Positions 26,229 to 37,076 of a DNA stretch of 63,900 nt are shown here, one piece after another. Under the pieces are notes generated by a model that was not told the origin of the DNA, ran no database searches, and saw only the letters and a list, made by a program, of their open reading frames with translations. Location of the stretch: positions 1-63,900 of the forward strand of contig MU401665.1 in NCBI GenBank assembly GCA_022579005.1. Reading direction: 5' to 3'. Made by a program: the position numbers and the translations under genes. How positions within the stretch are numbered: the first letter of the stretch is position 1; every line of letters begins with the position of its first letter. This DNA is from Poronia punctata. Its lineage: Eukaryota; Ascomycota; Sordariomycetes; Xylariales; Xylariaceae.

Positions 26229-26274
26229 TAAGGTGATTTATAAGTAGGGTAATTCGTAAGTAGGGTGGTTGACT
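26229..26274 (-). repeat. Right terminal inverted repeat of the Fot1/pogo-like remnant
   Basis: Two tandem 16-bp modules containing TAAGTAGGGT end at GGTTGACT, directly before TA and before normal-composition DNA. This is the sharp boundary between the AT block and the gene island. On the minus strand it begins AGTCAACCACCC, resembling the start of fungal Fot1-type terminal repeats as I remember them. Confidence 0.55.
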
Positions 26275-27382
26275 TACTTTAGTCGCATCTTCAAGGTGAG
26301 GCTGAGCTGAGTTGAACGCCGATTATGTAACCTAGGTACAATTACTTGACTAGCCCGCTTTTACAGCTGATTTTCTTACTCTTTTTCAGTCCGCAACTAT
26401 CGTAAGAACTTCCTAGGAGCCACACTTTAGAATATTTATAGTTTCAAATGAATTTGGAAGATGGGGGGCAAATAGGTAGATGCCAGCCTGTCCGAACAGA
26501 CAGACAAAACATTACTAATAACCTACGACAATTGTGATGAAACAATAAATCTCTTGGAAAGTGTAGTGTAAAAGACTCTGCAAGCGTCGATTTGTGCGGT
26601 TAGTAATCAAAGTATTTAGTGATTACTGATCGTATTTTCACGTGTAGATGAACCAACCCATAAAGATAGGTAGGTTCTGGCTCTCAGCTAGCTGACTAAG
26701 TCATTTAGTACCCTACAAGTCAAATCAAGTATTGTAATTACCTTAAAAACCGGTAGGCTACCTAGCGCATTTCCCCACGTTTACCATGTTGTGGTAGCCC
26801 AGCACCTTGCGGGGAAGCGAAGAGTTGAGTGTGCGCGTGTGTGTGAGGGAGAGAAGGAAGGAGGCTCAAAGATTCAAGGGGGGGAATCGCAGGTTCATGG
26901 ATATTTTCTTTGGCTTCACTCTTCCAGTTCCTCGGCCCCGGGTCCGCTTTTGTGGCGGCAACCTCTTTCTGACCCACAAAATCAAGGCGAAAAGCTAATG
27001 ATTTTTTTCCTCCTCGCCAACAACAACAAGTGACCGAGTCGCTGGATCTTTGACGCCGATATCGCGACTAAGAGCGCGGCGCGACCCGTGCCATGATATC
27101 AGAGGTCAGGGACGGGTTTTCAGGAGGCATGAGTCGTCGAACTTGTTCAACACTTTTGCTTCCGGGTTGGGACATGTCATTGCGCCGATACATATAAGTC
27201 ATGGCGTTTGGCACCTGGTGGAAGGGGGGGGGGGGATGTTGTTGCTGGGTTTTGTGTATACTGTTGTTGATAGAGACGTAATTATATTTCCTTAATATTC
27301 TCAATATTTATCCAAAGTTCCGCATCTATTTTGCTCGCAGGTTACCTGGTTTTTAAACCATATATCGACAGTTTCCGGCGCC
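26275..27382. other. Intergenic DNA upstream of the HCDH-propeller gene
   Basis: Base composition becomes normal directly after the transposon end at 26274. Overlapping short frames exist at 26762-27304 on both strands, but none has a recognisable domain, intron pattern or composition favouring one strand, so I do not call a gene. A run of 12 G (27224-27235) lies about 150 bp before the start codon and may be in the promoter. Confidence 0.6.
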
Positions 27383-29330
27383 ATGTCATCCTCTTGGCAA
27401 CCACCAGTAGATTACCGTAGTAGGCCAGTCACTGTCCTGGGCGGTGGCGTGCTCGGTAGACGGATAGGTAAAAGTCTCATCTATGTATTTTACATCGTTG
27501 AACAAAAGACTAACAATGTATATCAGCTGCCTGCTGGGCATCCGCCGGGTACAATATCCGAGTTCGCGAACCCAACAGTGAAACAGGTACTCAGTGTCTC
27601 GAATACGTCAAGGAAAATATCGACTCGTATCCCTCAGCCAAGACCAACAAGGGTAGAGGATATGGCACCGTTTCCGTTCATCAAGATCTGGAGACGGCAG
27701 TGAAGGAAGCCTGGCTGGTCGTCGAGGCTATACCGGAGAGGATAAATCTCAAAATCGATACCTTTGCAGAGCTCGAGTCGCTCGCACCTCAAGATGCCAT
27801 CCTAGCAACCAACTCGTCTTCCTACAGGTCGGGAGAGATGTTGGAAAAGGTGTCGGACGTCACCAAGACCCGCATCTTGAACACCCACTACATGATGCCC
27901 CCCGAGGCCATGATTGTCGAGCTCATGACAGACGGGTACACGGATCCTGCCATCATTGCATTTATGAAGGAGCGCCAGAAGGAGGCTGGCAATATGCCCT
28001 ATGTTGCTAGGAAAGAGTCGACAGGTTTTATTTTCAATCGTCTATGGGCCGCGATAAAACGAGAAGTCATGACGATCTTGGCTGATGGCGTTTCCACGCC
28101 GGAAGAAATCGACTGTATGTGGAAGGAGATGTTCGGAAAGGGCGGCAATGGTCCTTGTCGATCTATGGATAGTGAGTTCCACCATTAATCCACGTCCCAG
28201 GCACGGCCAGGACGAGGATTATGACAAAGGGGGCTCGATTTTACTGACTTTAGAAATTCGTCACAGAAATCGGTCTCGACACAGTCGATTCTATAGAAAG
28301 ACACTATATCCAGGAGCGCGGGCTCCCATCTGAGAAAACGGTGGATTTCCTGAAGAAGAACTATCTCGACATCGGAAAGCTTGGGGACAAGTCAGGCAAG
28401 GGTGGATTTTATCCTCGTGTCCCCAAGCTTCTCGTCCTGGACATTGGGCTGGCAGCAGAACACAACCCCCTGGCTGCTGGTAAGGTGTTAGAAGTGTCCG
28501 GCCATGGCAAGAGCAAAGTGCTCGTAGAAGGACAACGCCTACCGGACGGCATCGACTACGACTTGGAGGATAAGCGTATGTTCTGGACCTGCATGGGGAC
28601 CCCCGGCGTCGGGGACGGAGAAGTATTTTCTGCAAACCTGGACGGCACCGATGTCCGGTGTATCTTGTCCAGGGGATCGATTAACACGCCAAAGCAAATC
28701 GTCGTTGAGCCGGCAGCCAAGAAGCTCTACCTCTCCGATCGTGAGGGTATGAAGGTACTTCGGTGTGATTATGACGGCGGCAATTTCGAGACCCTCGTCA
28801 AGACCGGAGACTCGGCGGTGGATGGCACTAAAGATAGCTACAAGTGGTGCGTGGGGATTGCGGTGTCGCCAAAGAGGGGCAAGTTCTACTGGACGCAGAA
28901 GGGGCCGTCCAAGTCAGGCCAGGGACGCATCTTCTGCGCTGATATCGACGGTCCAGCAACCGAAGAGAGAACCGATGTTCAGTTGGTTCTGGACAATCTG
29001 CCGGAACCTATCGACCTGGAAGTGGATGACGAGACTGACTCGCTATACTGGACGGACCGGGGTGAGCTGCCCCTGGGTAACACGGTGAATAAAGCAAGGC
29101 TAGATCCCGTCACTGGTATGATTGCTGCTGATGGAAGCGTTCGACCCTACCAAATTCTACACTCACGATTCAATGAGACCATCGGCCTCAAGCTAGATAA
29201 GGAGGCAGCATGTCTGTATGTCACAGATTTGGGCGGTGCGGTATACCGATGCAGCCTCGATGGTAAGGGCAAGAAAGAGACCATCTTCACCCTGGAAGAT
29301 GGAGCGTTTACTGGAATCACCGTATTATAA
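27383..29330 (+). CDS. 3-hydroxyacyl-CoA dehydrogenase-like protein fused to a six-bladed propeller
   Basis: Three exons: 27383-27467, 27527-28171 and 28267-29330, giving 597 residues. Intron 1 has branch site CTAAC; intron 2 has branch site CTGAC. The intron 2 acceptor CAG at 28264-28266 restores the frame as MDKIGLDTV, whereas the nearer TTTAG would break it. Residues 16-28 hold a Rossmann glycine motif (LGGGVLGRR). NSSS at 124-127, H149 in NTHYMMPP and N199 in GFIFNRL match the Ser/His/Asn positions of 3-hydroxyacyl-CoA dehydrogenases. The C-terminal dehydrogenase part ends near GKGGFYP (about 294). From about 297 to the end are YWTD/SMP-30-like propeller blades (FWTCMG, LYLSDREG, FYWTQKG, LYWTDRG, LYVTDLG). 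No signal peptide is seen, so a cytosolic enzyme is likely. The family suggests NAD-dependent oxidation of a hydroxyacyl or similar hydroxy acid; the propeller could be a lactonase or binding module. Substrate unknown. Confidence 0.88.
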
Positions 29331-29795
29331 AAGTAGACATCCCTCAAGGACGTGGAATCCGCCCTGTGAGATACAACTCGGATATGCAGCGATCATCGGT
29401 AATATAACCAATTCACTCTCCTGCGGTTACCTACTTACCTTTAAGTTACGGCGGTTGCGATGGCTCTAGCTATGCCGAGTCTCTTCTACTTATGTATGCC
29501 TTGTAAAAATACTGGTTCTGGATCGTCAAAGAATTGGCCCGGATCATGGGATGAAACCAAAGTGATAAGGCAGGAGGGGTACTAGGTTGTAGACCTCTCA
29601 AACGTCGTCGAAATTGGCTGATGGGAGTGGGCATGTTCAAATTGATGGTGCCTTTAGCTATTAGATAAAGTCCGATGTGGCACGGAAATTATTACGAGTG
29701 GCAATGACGCTGCCGTGCTCTGGCGGTGTGGCGCTTGAATCTAGACCCCTACTCGTAGGCCGGGCTATGCCTGCCTTGCCATAAACAAATAATTT
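29331..29795. other. Intergenic DNA, 3' flank of the HCDH-propeller gene
   Basis: Normal-composition sequence between the stop codon and the second AT block. No convincing reading frame, RNA gene or repeat was seen. Confidence 0.6.
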
Positions 29796-29810
29796 TGCTC
29801 TCAGTCCGTG
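29796..29810. repeat. 15-bp flanking direct repeat, left copy
   Basis: TGCTCTCAGTCCGTG, identical to 37062-37076. The two copies sit at the two edges of the AT block, so they look like a target-site duplication of unusual length. Alternatively they could be part of a split recombination site. Confidence 0.7.
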
Positions 29811-29818
29811 CTTGCTTT

Positions 29819-30064
29819 AGAAAAGATGGGAGATCTGCAAAGGGAATCAGAAATGGGAAACAAGGTGATCTATTCTCTATGTATCTCTTAAAATGTAAAT
29901 AATATAATAAGTACCTTTTAGAATAAGGTTTAGGTAGGTTTAATAATAAAGGGGGTTACAACCTAAAATAATAGGTGTAAAAGAAGTAATAGCCCTTTTT
30001 TTTTATTAGAGTAGGTTTAAAAGATTAGATTCTTTTTTTTGCTAAATTTATATTTTTACTAAGC
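29819..30064. repeat. Left terminal direct repeat of the 7.25-kb element
   Basis: Begins AGAAAAGATGGGAGATCTGC and ends TTTTACTAAGC. It aligns along its whole length with 36815-37061, the differences being almost all G/A and C/T transitions. The 5' third is better preserved here. Confidence 0.8.
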
Positions 30065-33000
30065 TAATAAAATAAAATAAAAAAAGTATAGCACTTTTAC
30101 TATAATAAAAAAAAATAAAACTATTAAATTATTTTAACTAAATACTAGCTTTTATTAGTAAAAAAAAATCTTTTATAGTATATAAGTAGCTTTTTTTTAG
30201 CTTAAAAACTTTTAGTAAATCTTTATAATAGTTATATAAAGCTATTAGTAAGCTATTTAAATTTATTAAATAAAATAATAGTTTTTTAAAGTATTTTTTA
30301 ATAATAAATAAACTTTTTTAATAAAGTATTAACTTTTAAAGTTTGCTGTTTTATAATAGTATAATAAAGTTATTAACTTAAATTTTAAAGATTTTTATAT
30401 TATGCTAGTGCTTTTAAAGCTTTTGTTTAATATTTATTTTTTTAAAAAAAATTTTATACAAAGCTTATAAGCTTATTATTAAATAATTTTAAAATTATAA
30501 AAGCTTATTTTTAAATAGTAAAATAAACTTTTTTAAAGCTAGTAAGCTTTTTAAATCTTTTTAGTTTGCTAATAAAAATTGTACTTTTAAAAGTTTATAA
30601 AGTAAAATATTATATAATATTTTTATAAAAAACAATTTAACAGATTTTATAACTTATTTATTATATTAAGCAACTACTATTAGCAAACGTTAGTTTTAAT
30701 TATTAAATTTTTTGCTTTTAAATATAAGCTTTTTAAAAATTTATTATAAAATTTTTATATAAGCTTTAATTATGCTAACTAACTTATAAAATTTTAATAG
30801 TATATTTATTAGCTTAGTGCTAAATTTTTTTAATATATAACTAAAAGTTTTTAAAATAAATATTTTTTTAAAATTAGCATAAATACTTAATAATATTATG
30901 CTTATAAAATATATTTATTTAGTTACTTTTTTTTTAGCTATAAGTTTTAAGCAATTTTTTATTTTAAATACTTAAGTAAAATAATTAAAATAGTTAACTA
31001 TTAAAAAATAATATTAGTTTTTATTTTTAGTTTTAAAAAATAGTTTAATAAAGTTTATAATAATTATATAAAATAGTGCTTTTATAATAATTAAAAAATT
31101 AAAAGCTTTTAAAATTGCTAAACTAAATTTAACGCATTTTATATATTTAGCATAATAGTTTTATATATTTTTTGCTATAGTAAGCTAGTATACTAACTTA
31201 TTTAACTTATTTATTATTATTTAAATAAAAAAATAATTAGCTTAATTATAAGCTAGTTATAAAGCTTAAGCAACTTTATTTTAATATAAACAACGCTGCT
31301 ATATGCTTTTTTAGCAATATTTAAGCATATTATTATATATTTAGTAGCTTTAAGATTTTTATAAAAAAAAATTTTTGCTTAAACAATTTAAAAAATTATA
31401 ATACTTTTTCTTTAAAAGCTTATAAATATTAGCATACTATAGTTTAAATTTATACTTAGCTAACTTATTATAATAATAATATAATATTTTAGTTAAAAAA
31501 CTATTAATAGTATTATTTTAAGCTTTTTTATTTAATTAACTAAGTACTTTTTAATTTAGCAAATTTTAAAATTTACTTAGTTTATTAGTTTACTTTTATA
31601 AAAAGCAAGTATATAATTTAACTTTATTTAATTAAGTAGTTATATTATATTTAGCTTAAATAAAAGCTTTAGCTTTAGCTTTTAAAAGCTTTAAAAGTAC
31701 GTTTTTATATTTTATTTTTTTATTTTTTTAAATTTACTTTTTAGTATAATTTATTTTTTTAAGCTTTTTTAGCATACTAATACTATTATAATTTTTTATT
31801 TTAAAAATCGTTTTAAATAAGGCATTAGCTGCTTTTTTTTTTTTTTTAATATATTTAATTTAAATATTTAGTTACTAAAGCTTATTAGCTTACTAAGTAT
31901 ATATTTTTTTATAATATATTAAATTAATAAAAAACGTTAAAAGCTTATAGTTTATATAAATAATTAACTAAACTTTAAGTAGTATAATAAAGTACTAAAC
32001 ATAGCAGCAAAAAAGCTTTATAATAACTAAAAGCTTTTATTTATAAGTACTATAATTTTATTAAGTTTTTATAAATAAAAAGCTATTATATACTAGTAGT
32101 ATGTTAATGCTTTTTTAAATCTAAGTAATTAAAAATCTTTTTTTAAACTTTAAAGCATTTATAAATTTATTTATAGCTTAATTAAATATATGCTTATATA
32201 TTTTAACTACTATAAATGCTTTTATTTTTAAAAAAATTAAAAAATAAAGCTTTTGCTAGCTTTTATTTTTATATAACTAACTTAGTTAGTTTAGTTAAAA
32301 GTTTAGCTATTTTAAAATAGTTTTTTATTTACTTGCAAGTATATTTAATAGTTTTTAAAAACAATTTAATAATAATTTAATTTTTAAGTACTAGCTATAA
32401 TTTAATTTTTTTACTTTATTTAAAAATTATTTGCAAGATTTTATAAATTTAATAAAGTATTTTTAAAGCAACTATTTTAGTAAACTTTAAATATACTTTT
32501 TTAAAAAATAATTTTAGTATTGCTTAAAAGATTTTTTAAAAAAAATAGTACTTAATAAATTCTTATTAACTATAAAAGTTAAAATATAATAAAAAAATAT
32601 TATTTATATAAAAAAATATAAGCACTAGCTTTTTAAAAGCTTAAAGCTATAGTAATAAGTTTTTTAAATTTAGCTTTAAAATTAGTTTTAAAGTTATTTT
32701 TATAAGCTTTGTTATTAAAAAAGCTAAAGTTTATAATTTTTATAGCATTTTAGTTAGTTATATTTATAAAAATTTTAATACTAAAAATGTAAATATATAA
32801 TAATATAATAAGTAAATTAGTATAACTTAAAATATATATTTTAAATTAAATTTTAAAAAGCTTTTAGCGCTTAAGTTACTAAAGTAGTTATATATGTTTG
32901 CTATTAAAAGCATTTTAATACTTAGCATGTTTTCTTTTACGTTTTAATAGTTAAATATAATTTCTTGCTTTTTTTATAAATTAAAATAAAAAAAAACATA

Positions 33001-36000
33001 GTTTTTTATTATTATAATAAGTTATAACTTTTATAATAATAGCTTTTTATTAATAGTAACTATGCTTTTATATATTTTTAAATCTATACTTTTTTAAACT
33101 AGCTTGTTTATTTAGTATTTTTATAGTTAAGTTTAAACTTTTTGCTTAAATTTATTTTATAGCTTTACTTTAAGCTTTAATTTAATATAGTGCTTATATA
33201 GATTTATAGCTTGCATATTTATAATATTTAATATATTAAAATTTTAGTAAGTATAAAAAGTCTTTATAATATTTTTTTTAAAATTATTTAATACTAAAAG
33301 CTTTAAATATATGCTTAATTTATTAAACTAAGTTTTTATAATAGTTAGTAAAATCTTTTTAAAAGTTATAATAAATTATTTAGCTAGTTTTTGCTTTATT
33401 AAAAAAAGTATAATAATTTTTTAATTTATAAATTTTTTATTTACAGCTTTTTTTTTAAATATAACATATTAACCTAGTACTAAGTTTTTTATACTAAAAA
33501 TAAATAATATAAAACTTAGTATTTTATAAGCTTGCTTGCTTGCATTATAAATACTAAGCTTTAAAGCATAATATATTATTTAATTTTAAAAATAATAAAC
33601 TAATTTTAAAATATTAACTATATAATAAATTTTAAATAATATTATAAATAAGTTTATACTAAATCTTAGTTTAATTTTTATAATAGCTTTTTTAAATTTA
33701 ATAATTTAGTAATTTAAAATAATTTAATAGTATAGTTATAAATAAAAGCTTAGTTTTTTAAATTACTAAAATTGTTTAAGCTATTATTTTTTAAATTATT
33801 TGCTAACTTATTTAAATTAAAAGCTTTTTTTATTTTTTTAAAAGCTACTTTAAAATCTAGTTTAATAAAAGGTTTATTTAATATAAAAAATAGTTTATAA
33901 CTTGTTAATTAAATTATAATAAGTTTTTTAATATAAACTTTTAAATTTTTTTGCTTTATATTGCTAATGCTTAGCGTGCTTAATTAAATATTAATTACTA
34001 CTACTATATCTTATAGCTAAAAAAAACTTAAAATAACGTAAACTTTATTATTTTTTTAATTTTTAAAAGCTAAGGTCTTTATAATAGCTTATATAGTTTT
34101 TTATATATTTATAACTTTTAAAGTTATAATAATATAATAAAAAACTTTAACAAAATCTTTACTTAAAGTTTTTATAAAAAGTTTTTTAAATTTTAAATTT
34201 AATAAATTTAAAGGTTTTAGCTTTAGCTTTTTAACTTTTTTTTTTAATATAATATTAATATTAAATTTTTAATCTATTTAAGCAAAGCTTGCAAAAAAAG
34301 ATTTAGTTAGCGTTTAGCTATTTTTTAAATAATAAAGTATTAAAATAACTTTTTATATAGTAGTAGCTAAATAAATAACTATAAAGCTTAATATTAAGCT
34401 TAATACTATAAAAGTTAATTTTTTTATTTAAGCTATATATTTAGCTTTTTATTTTGCTTTAGCTATAATTTAAGTAGCTATATATTTTATAGCTATAAAA
34501 GCTTTTAAGCTTACTTAAAATAGGTTTATAAAACTTATTTTTACTTTAATTTAATTAGCTAAGGTTTTATAATTAAATAGTTTTTTACTTAGCTTTTTAT
34601 AGATTTTTTAAGCTTATTAAGTAGTTTTCTTTTTTTTAAAATCTTGCCCTTTGCTTTTTTTTTTATTTAAAAAGGTTTTAATAAAAATTATACGCTTTTT
34701 ATCTTGTTTTTTTTAAAGGTTTATTAAATACTTTAGCTAAAAAACTTTATAAAACGTATATTTATGCTTAAATCTTTTTAAGCTTGTTGTTTTTATTAAA
34801 TCTATTAAATTTTTTAAATAAATTTTTAAAAGTTTTTTTATTAGCTTTTAAATCTATAGCTTTTAAATTTGCAGTTTTTAAAATATAGCAAAAAAAGCTT
34901 ATTTTATTAGCTTAAAAGCTTTTTTTATTTTTTTAATTATATTTTTTAGTTTTAATATTATAAAAAATAAAAAAGTAATATATTATTGCTAAAAAAAATG
35001 TTAACTGCTTTTTTTTAGCTCTAGCTTTTTTTATTTTTTTATTTAAAAATATTAAAGCTTTTAGCTATGCTTATTTTTATAGTTTTAAGTATAAAAAGTT
35101 TAAAACAGTGTACTTAAGTTTAATATAACTATGTTTACTATATTAAAAGTATACTTTTATTAATAATAATACTTTTTTTTTACTGCTTACTAGTAAGTTT
35201 TTTAAACTTTTTTATAAAAGTAAATTAGTTAAATTAAATATAGCATACTAAGGTTTGCTTAACTATTATTTTTTAAATTTTAAAAATTTAAATGTTATAG
35301 CTTTTTACTTATACTGTTTTTTAGTTTAAAAGCTTGTACTTAGTTAAAACTAAAATCTTTATAATACTTAAAGCTTTTTAACTAATATACTAATATTAAA
35401 TAAAGCAAATATTTTTAATAATAAGTAAGCTTTTTAAATAGCTTTTTTTATATTTATGCTAGCATTAGCTAAAATTATTTTTTTTATAAGCTTAATTTTT
35501 ATATTTTTAGCTTTTTAAGCTTATAACTAATGCTTTATTTTTAAAACTTAGGATATACTTTTTATAGTATTAAATACTTTTTATAAAAAATAAAAGTTTT
35601 AAGCTTTTTTGTTAATAGCTTTTATTTATAAATCCTTGTTTTAAAAACTGTTAATAAATGTTTTTATTATAAACTTTAAAGTAAAGGTTTTTAATATTAT
35701 TAAAAAATTAAGATTTTTTAATTAAAAAGTATTTTTACTGCTTATTTTTTTTAACAAAGCTAAGGTCTTATTATAATAAAGTATAAAAGCTTTATTTTTT
35801 TTTAAAATAGTTTTTTAAGCTTGTTTACTAATTAAATAATTTTTTTATTTTTAACTACTACTAAATATTTCTTTTTAAAAGCTTGTTTAAAAGTTATAAG
35901 GTTTATTAAATTAGCTTTTTATTTTATAGTTTTATTTTTAAAATTTTATAAAGTAGTTTAATTATTTAAAAAAGTAGTAGCAAGACCTTTATAAAGTATA

Positions 36001-36408
36001 TTTATTGCTTTAATTATGTTTAAGTATACTATAGCAGCTTTAGCTTTTTAAAACTTTTATTTAATTTATTAAATCTATTAAGCTATAAACACATTGCTAG
36101 TAAACTAACTATAATTTGCTAAGTTAAAATAAAGTCTTTTTTTTAATCTTTATATAATTTTATTTTTGTTTATTTTTTTATTTAATATTTTAACTTATAT
36201 AAGTTAAGTTAATAAAGATAATATAATTAGCTTGTTTTTTAAATATAAAAAATTTAAATACTTAAAGCTTAAGTTAAAAAGTAATTGCTTTATAATATCT
36301 TTTATTGCTTTTAATAAAAAGCTATTAAAGTACGTAGATTTTAATTTTTTTGCTTATATAGCAAGGCTTTTTATTAATTAAAGTAGTTATATTAGTTTTA
36401 TAACTTAT

Positions 36409-36746
36409 AAATAGCTTTATAGCTAATTTAAGTAATAGCTATATAGCTTATTAATAAAATAAAATAATAGCTATATAGCTTATTTATAAAATAAAATAAT
36501 AGCTATATAGCTTATTAAACTAATAATATAATAGCACTATAGCTTATTAATAAAGGGGGGCAACGGCTATATAGCTTATTTAAAATAAGGCAATAGCTAC
36601 ATAGCTTATTTAAAGTAAGATAATAGCTATATAGCTTATTAAAAGGTTATTAAATAGCTTTATAGCTTATTAAGTAAATAAAGAACAGCTTTATAGCTTG
36701 TTAACAAATTAGCATTATAGTATAATAACAGCACTATAGCTTATTT
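36409..36746. repeat. Minisatellite of 30-32 bp units
   Basis: About 11 head-to-tail units of roughly 30-32 bp share the core AATAGCTATATAGCTTATT followed by a more variable AAATAAAAT-like tail. It lies just inside the right terminal repeat of the 7.25-kb element. One unit contains GGGGGG and some keep CTACATAGC or GCACTATAGC, probably RIP variants of a common GCTATATAGC core (a palindrome). Confidence 0.8.
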
Positions 36747-36814
36747 ATTTTTTTAACTAGGTTTTTTAAACTACATAGTACTGTTAATTTAACCTTTGCT
36801 TTACTAAAGACACT

Positions 36815-37061
36815 AAAAAAAATAGAAGATTTGCAAAAAAAATTAAAAATAAAAAACAAGGTAATCTATTCTCTATGTATTTTTTAAAATGTAAATAATA
36901 TAATAAGTACTCTTTAGAATAAGGTTTAGGTAAGTCTAATAATAAAGGGGGTTATAACCTAAAATAATAGGTATAAGGGAAGTAATAGCCCCTCCTTTTT
37001 CATCGGAGTAGGTCCAAAGGATCAGATCCTCTTTCCTGCTAAATTTACACCCTTACCAAGC
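36815..37061. repeat. Right terminal direct repeat of the 7.25-kb element
   Basis: Same repeat as 29819-30064. Its 3' half (for example CCCCTCCTTTTTCATCGGAG and the end CCTTACCAAGC) has escaped mutation that the left copy shows, while its 5' part is the more mutated. The mutation load therefore falls off towards the flanking gene DNA in both copies. Confidence 0.8.
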
Positions 37062-37076
37062 TGCTCTCAGTCCGTG
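37062..37076. repeat. 15-bp flanking direct repeat, right copy
   Basis: TGCTCTCAGTCCGTG, identical to 29796-29810. After it comes normal-composition DNA starting TGTCCGG. Confidence 0.7.

Larger units (their letters stand above)
1197..26274 (+). mobile_element. Fot1/pogo-like DNA transposon remnant, split by nested LTR elements
   Basis: Inverted sequences lie at about 1211-1247 (left, containing AATTACCCTACTTA) and 26229-26274 (right, read on the minus strand AGTCAACCACCC followed by AATTACCCTACTTA). The right end reads GGTGGTTGACT followed by TA, the dinucleotide duplicated by Tc1/mariner-pogo elements. Removing the LTR element at 2921-26045 and one copy of its 5-bp duplication leaves about 1.95 kb, close to the known size of fungal Fot1 (about 1.9 kb). 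A lysine-rich transposase-like C-terminus is readable at 2782-2915. The left terminus is inferred by alignment to the right one; its outermost bases no longer match, so its exact end and the left TA are uncertain. The element is dead: stops occur throughout. Confidence 0.55.
29811..37061. mobile_element. RIP-degraded 7.25-kb element with 247-bp terminal direct repeats
   Basis: The whole block between the two 15-bp repeats is AT-rich with stops throughout, and is bounded by direct repeats at about 29819-30064 and 36815-37061. Size and direct terminal repeats suggest a retroelement. A 15-bp duplication does not fit the 4-6 bp of ordinary LTR integration, and the repeats do not clearly start TG or end CA. 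Penelope-like elements (pseudo-LTRs with variable, longer duplications) or a LINE with partial tandem copies are alternatives. Eight bases (CTTGCTTT) precede the left terminal repeat with no counterpart on the right. No coding motif is readable. Confidence 0.65.

Noticed and set aside
1..26274. Giant cargo-carrying transposon (Starship type)
   Set aside because: All of the internal length outside the first 1.2 kb is explained by nested LTR elements and a small DNA transposon; no tyrosine-recombinase gene or cargo genes are visible.
26762..27304. Several overlapping frames of 60-80 residues on both strands
   Set aside because: No domain, no splice pattern and no strand preference; probably promoter DNA of the HCDH-propeller gene.
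28291..28635. 114-residue minus-strand frame
   Set aside because: Antisense to the conserved dehydrogenase/propeller junction; a shadow of the real gene.
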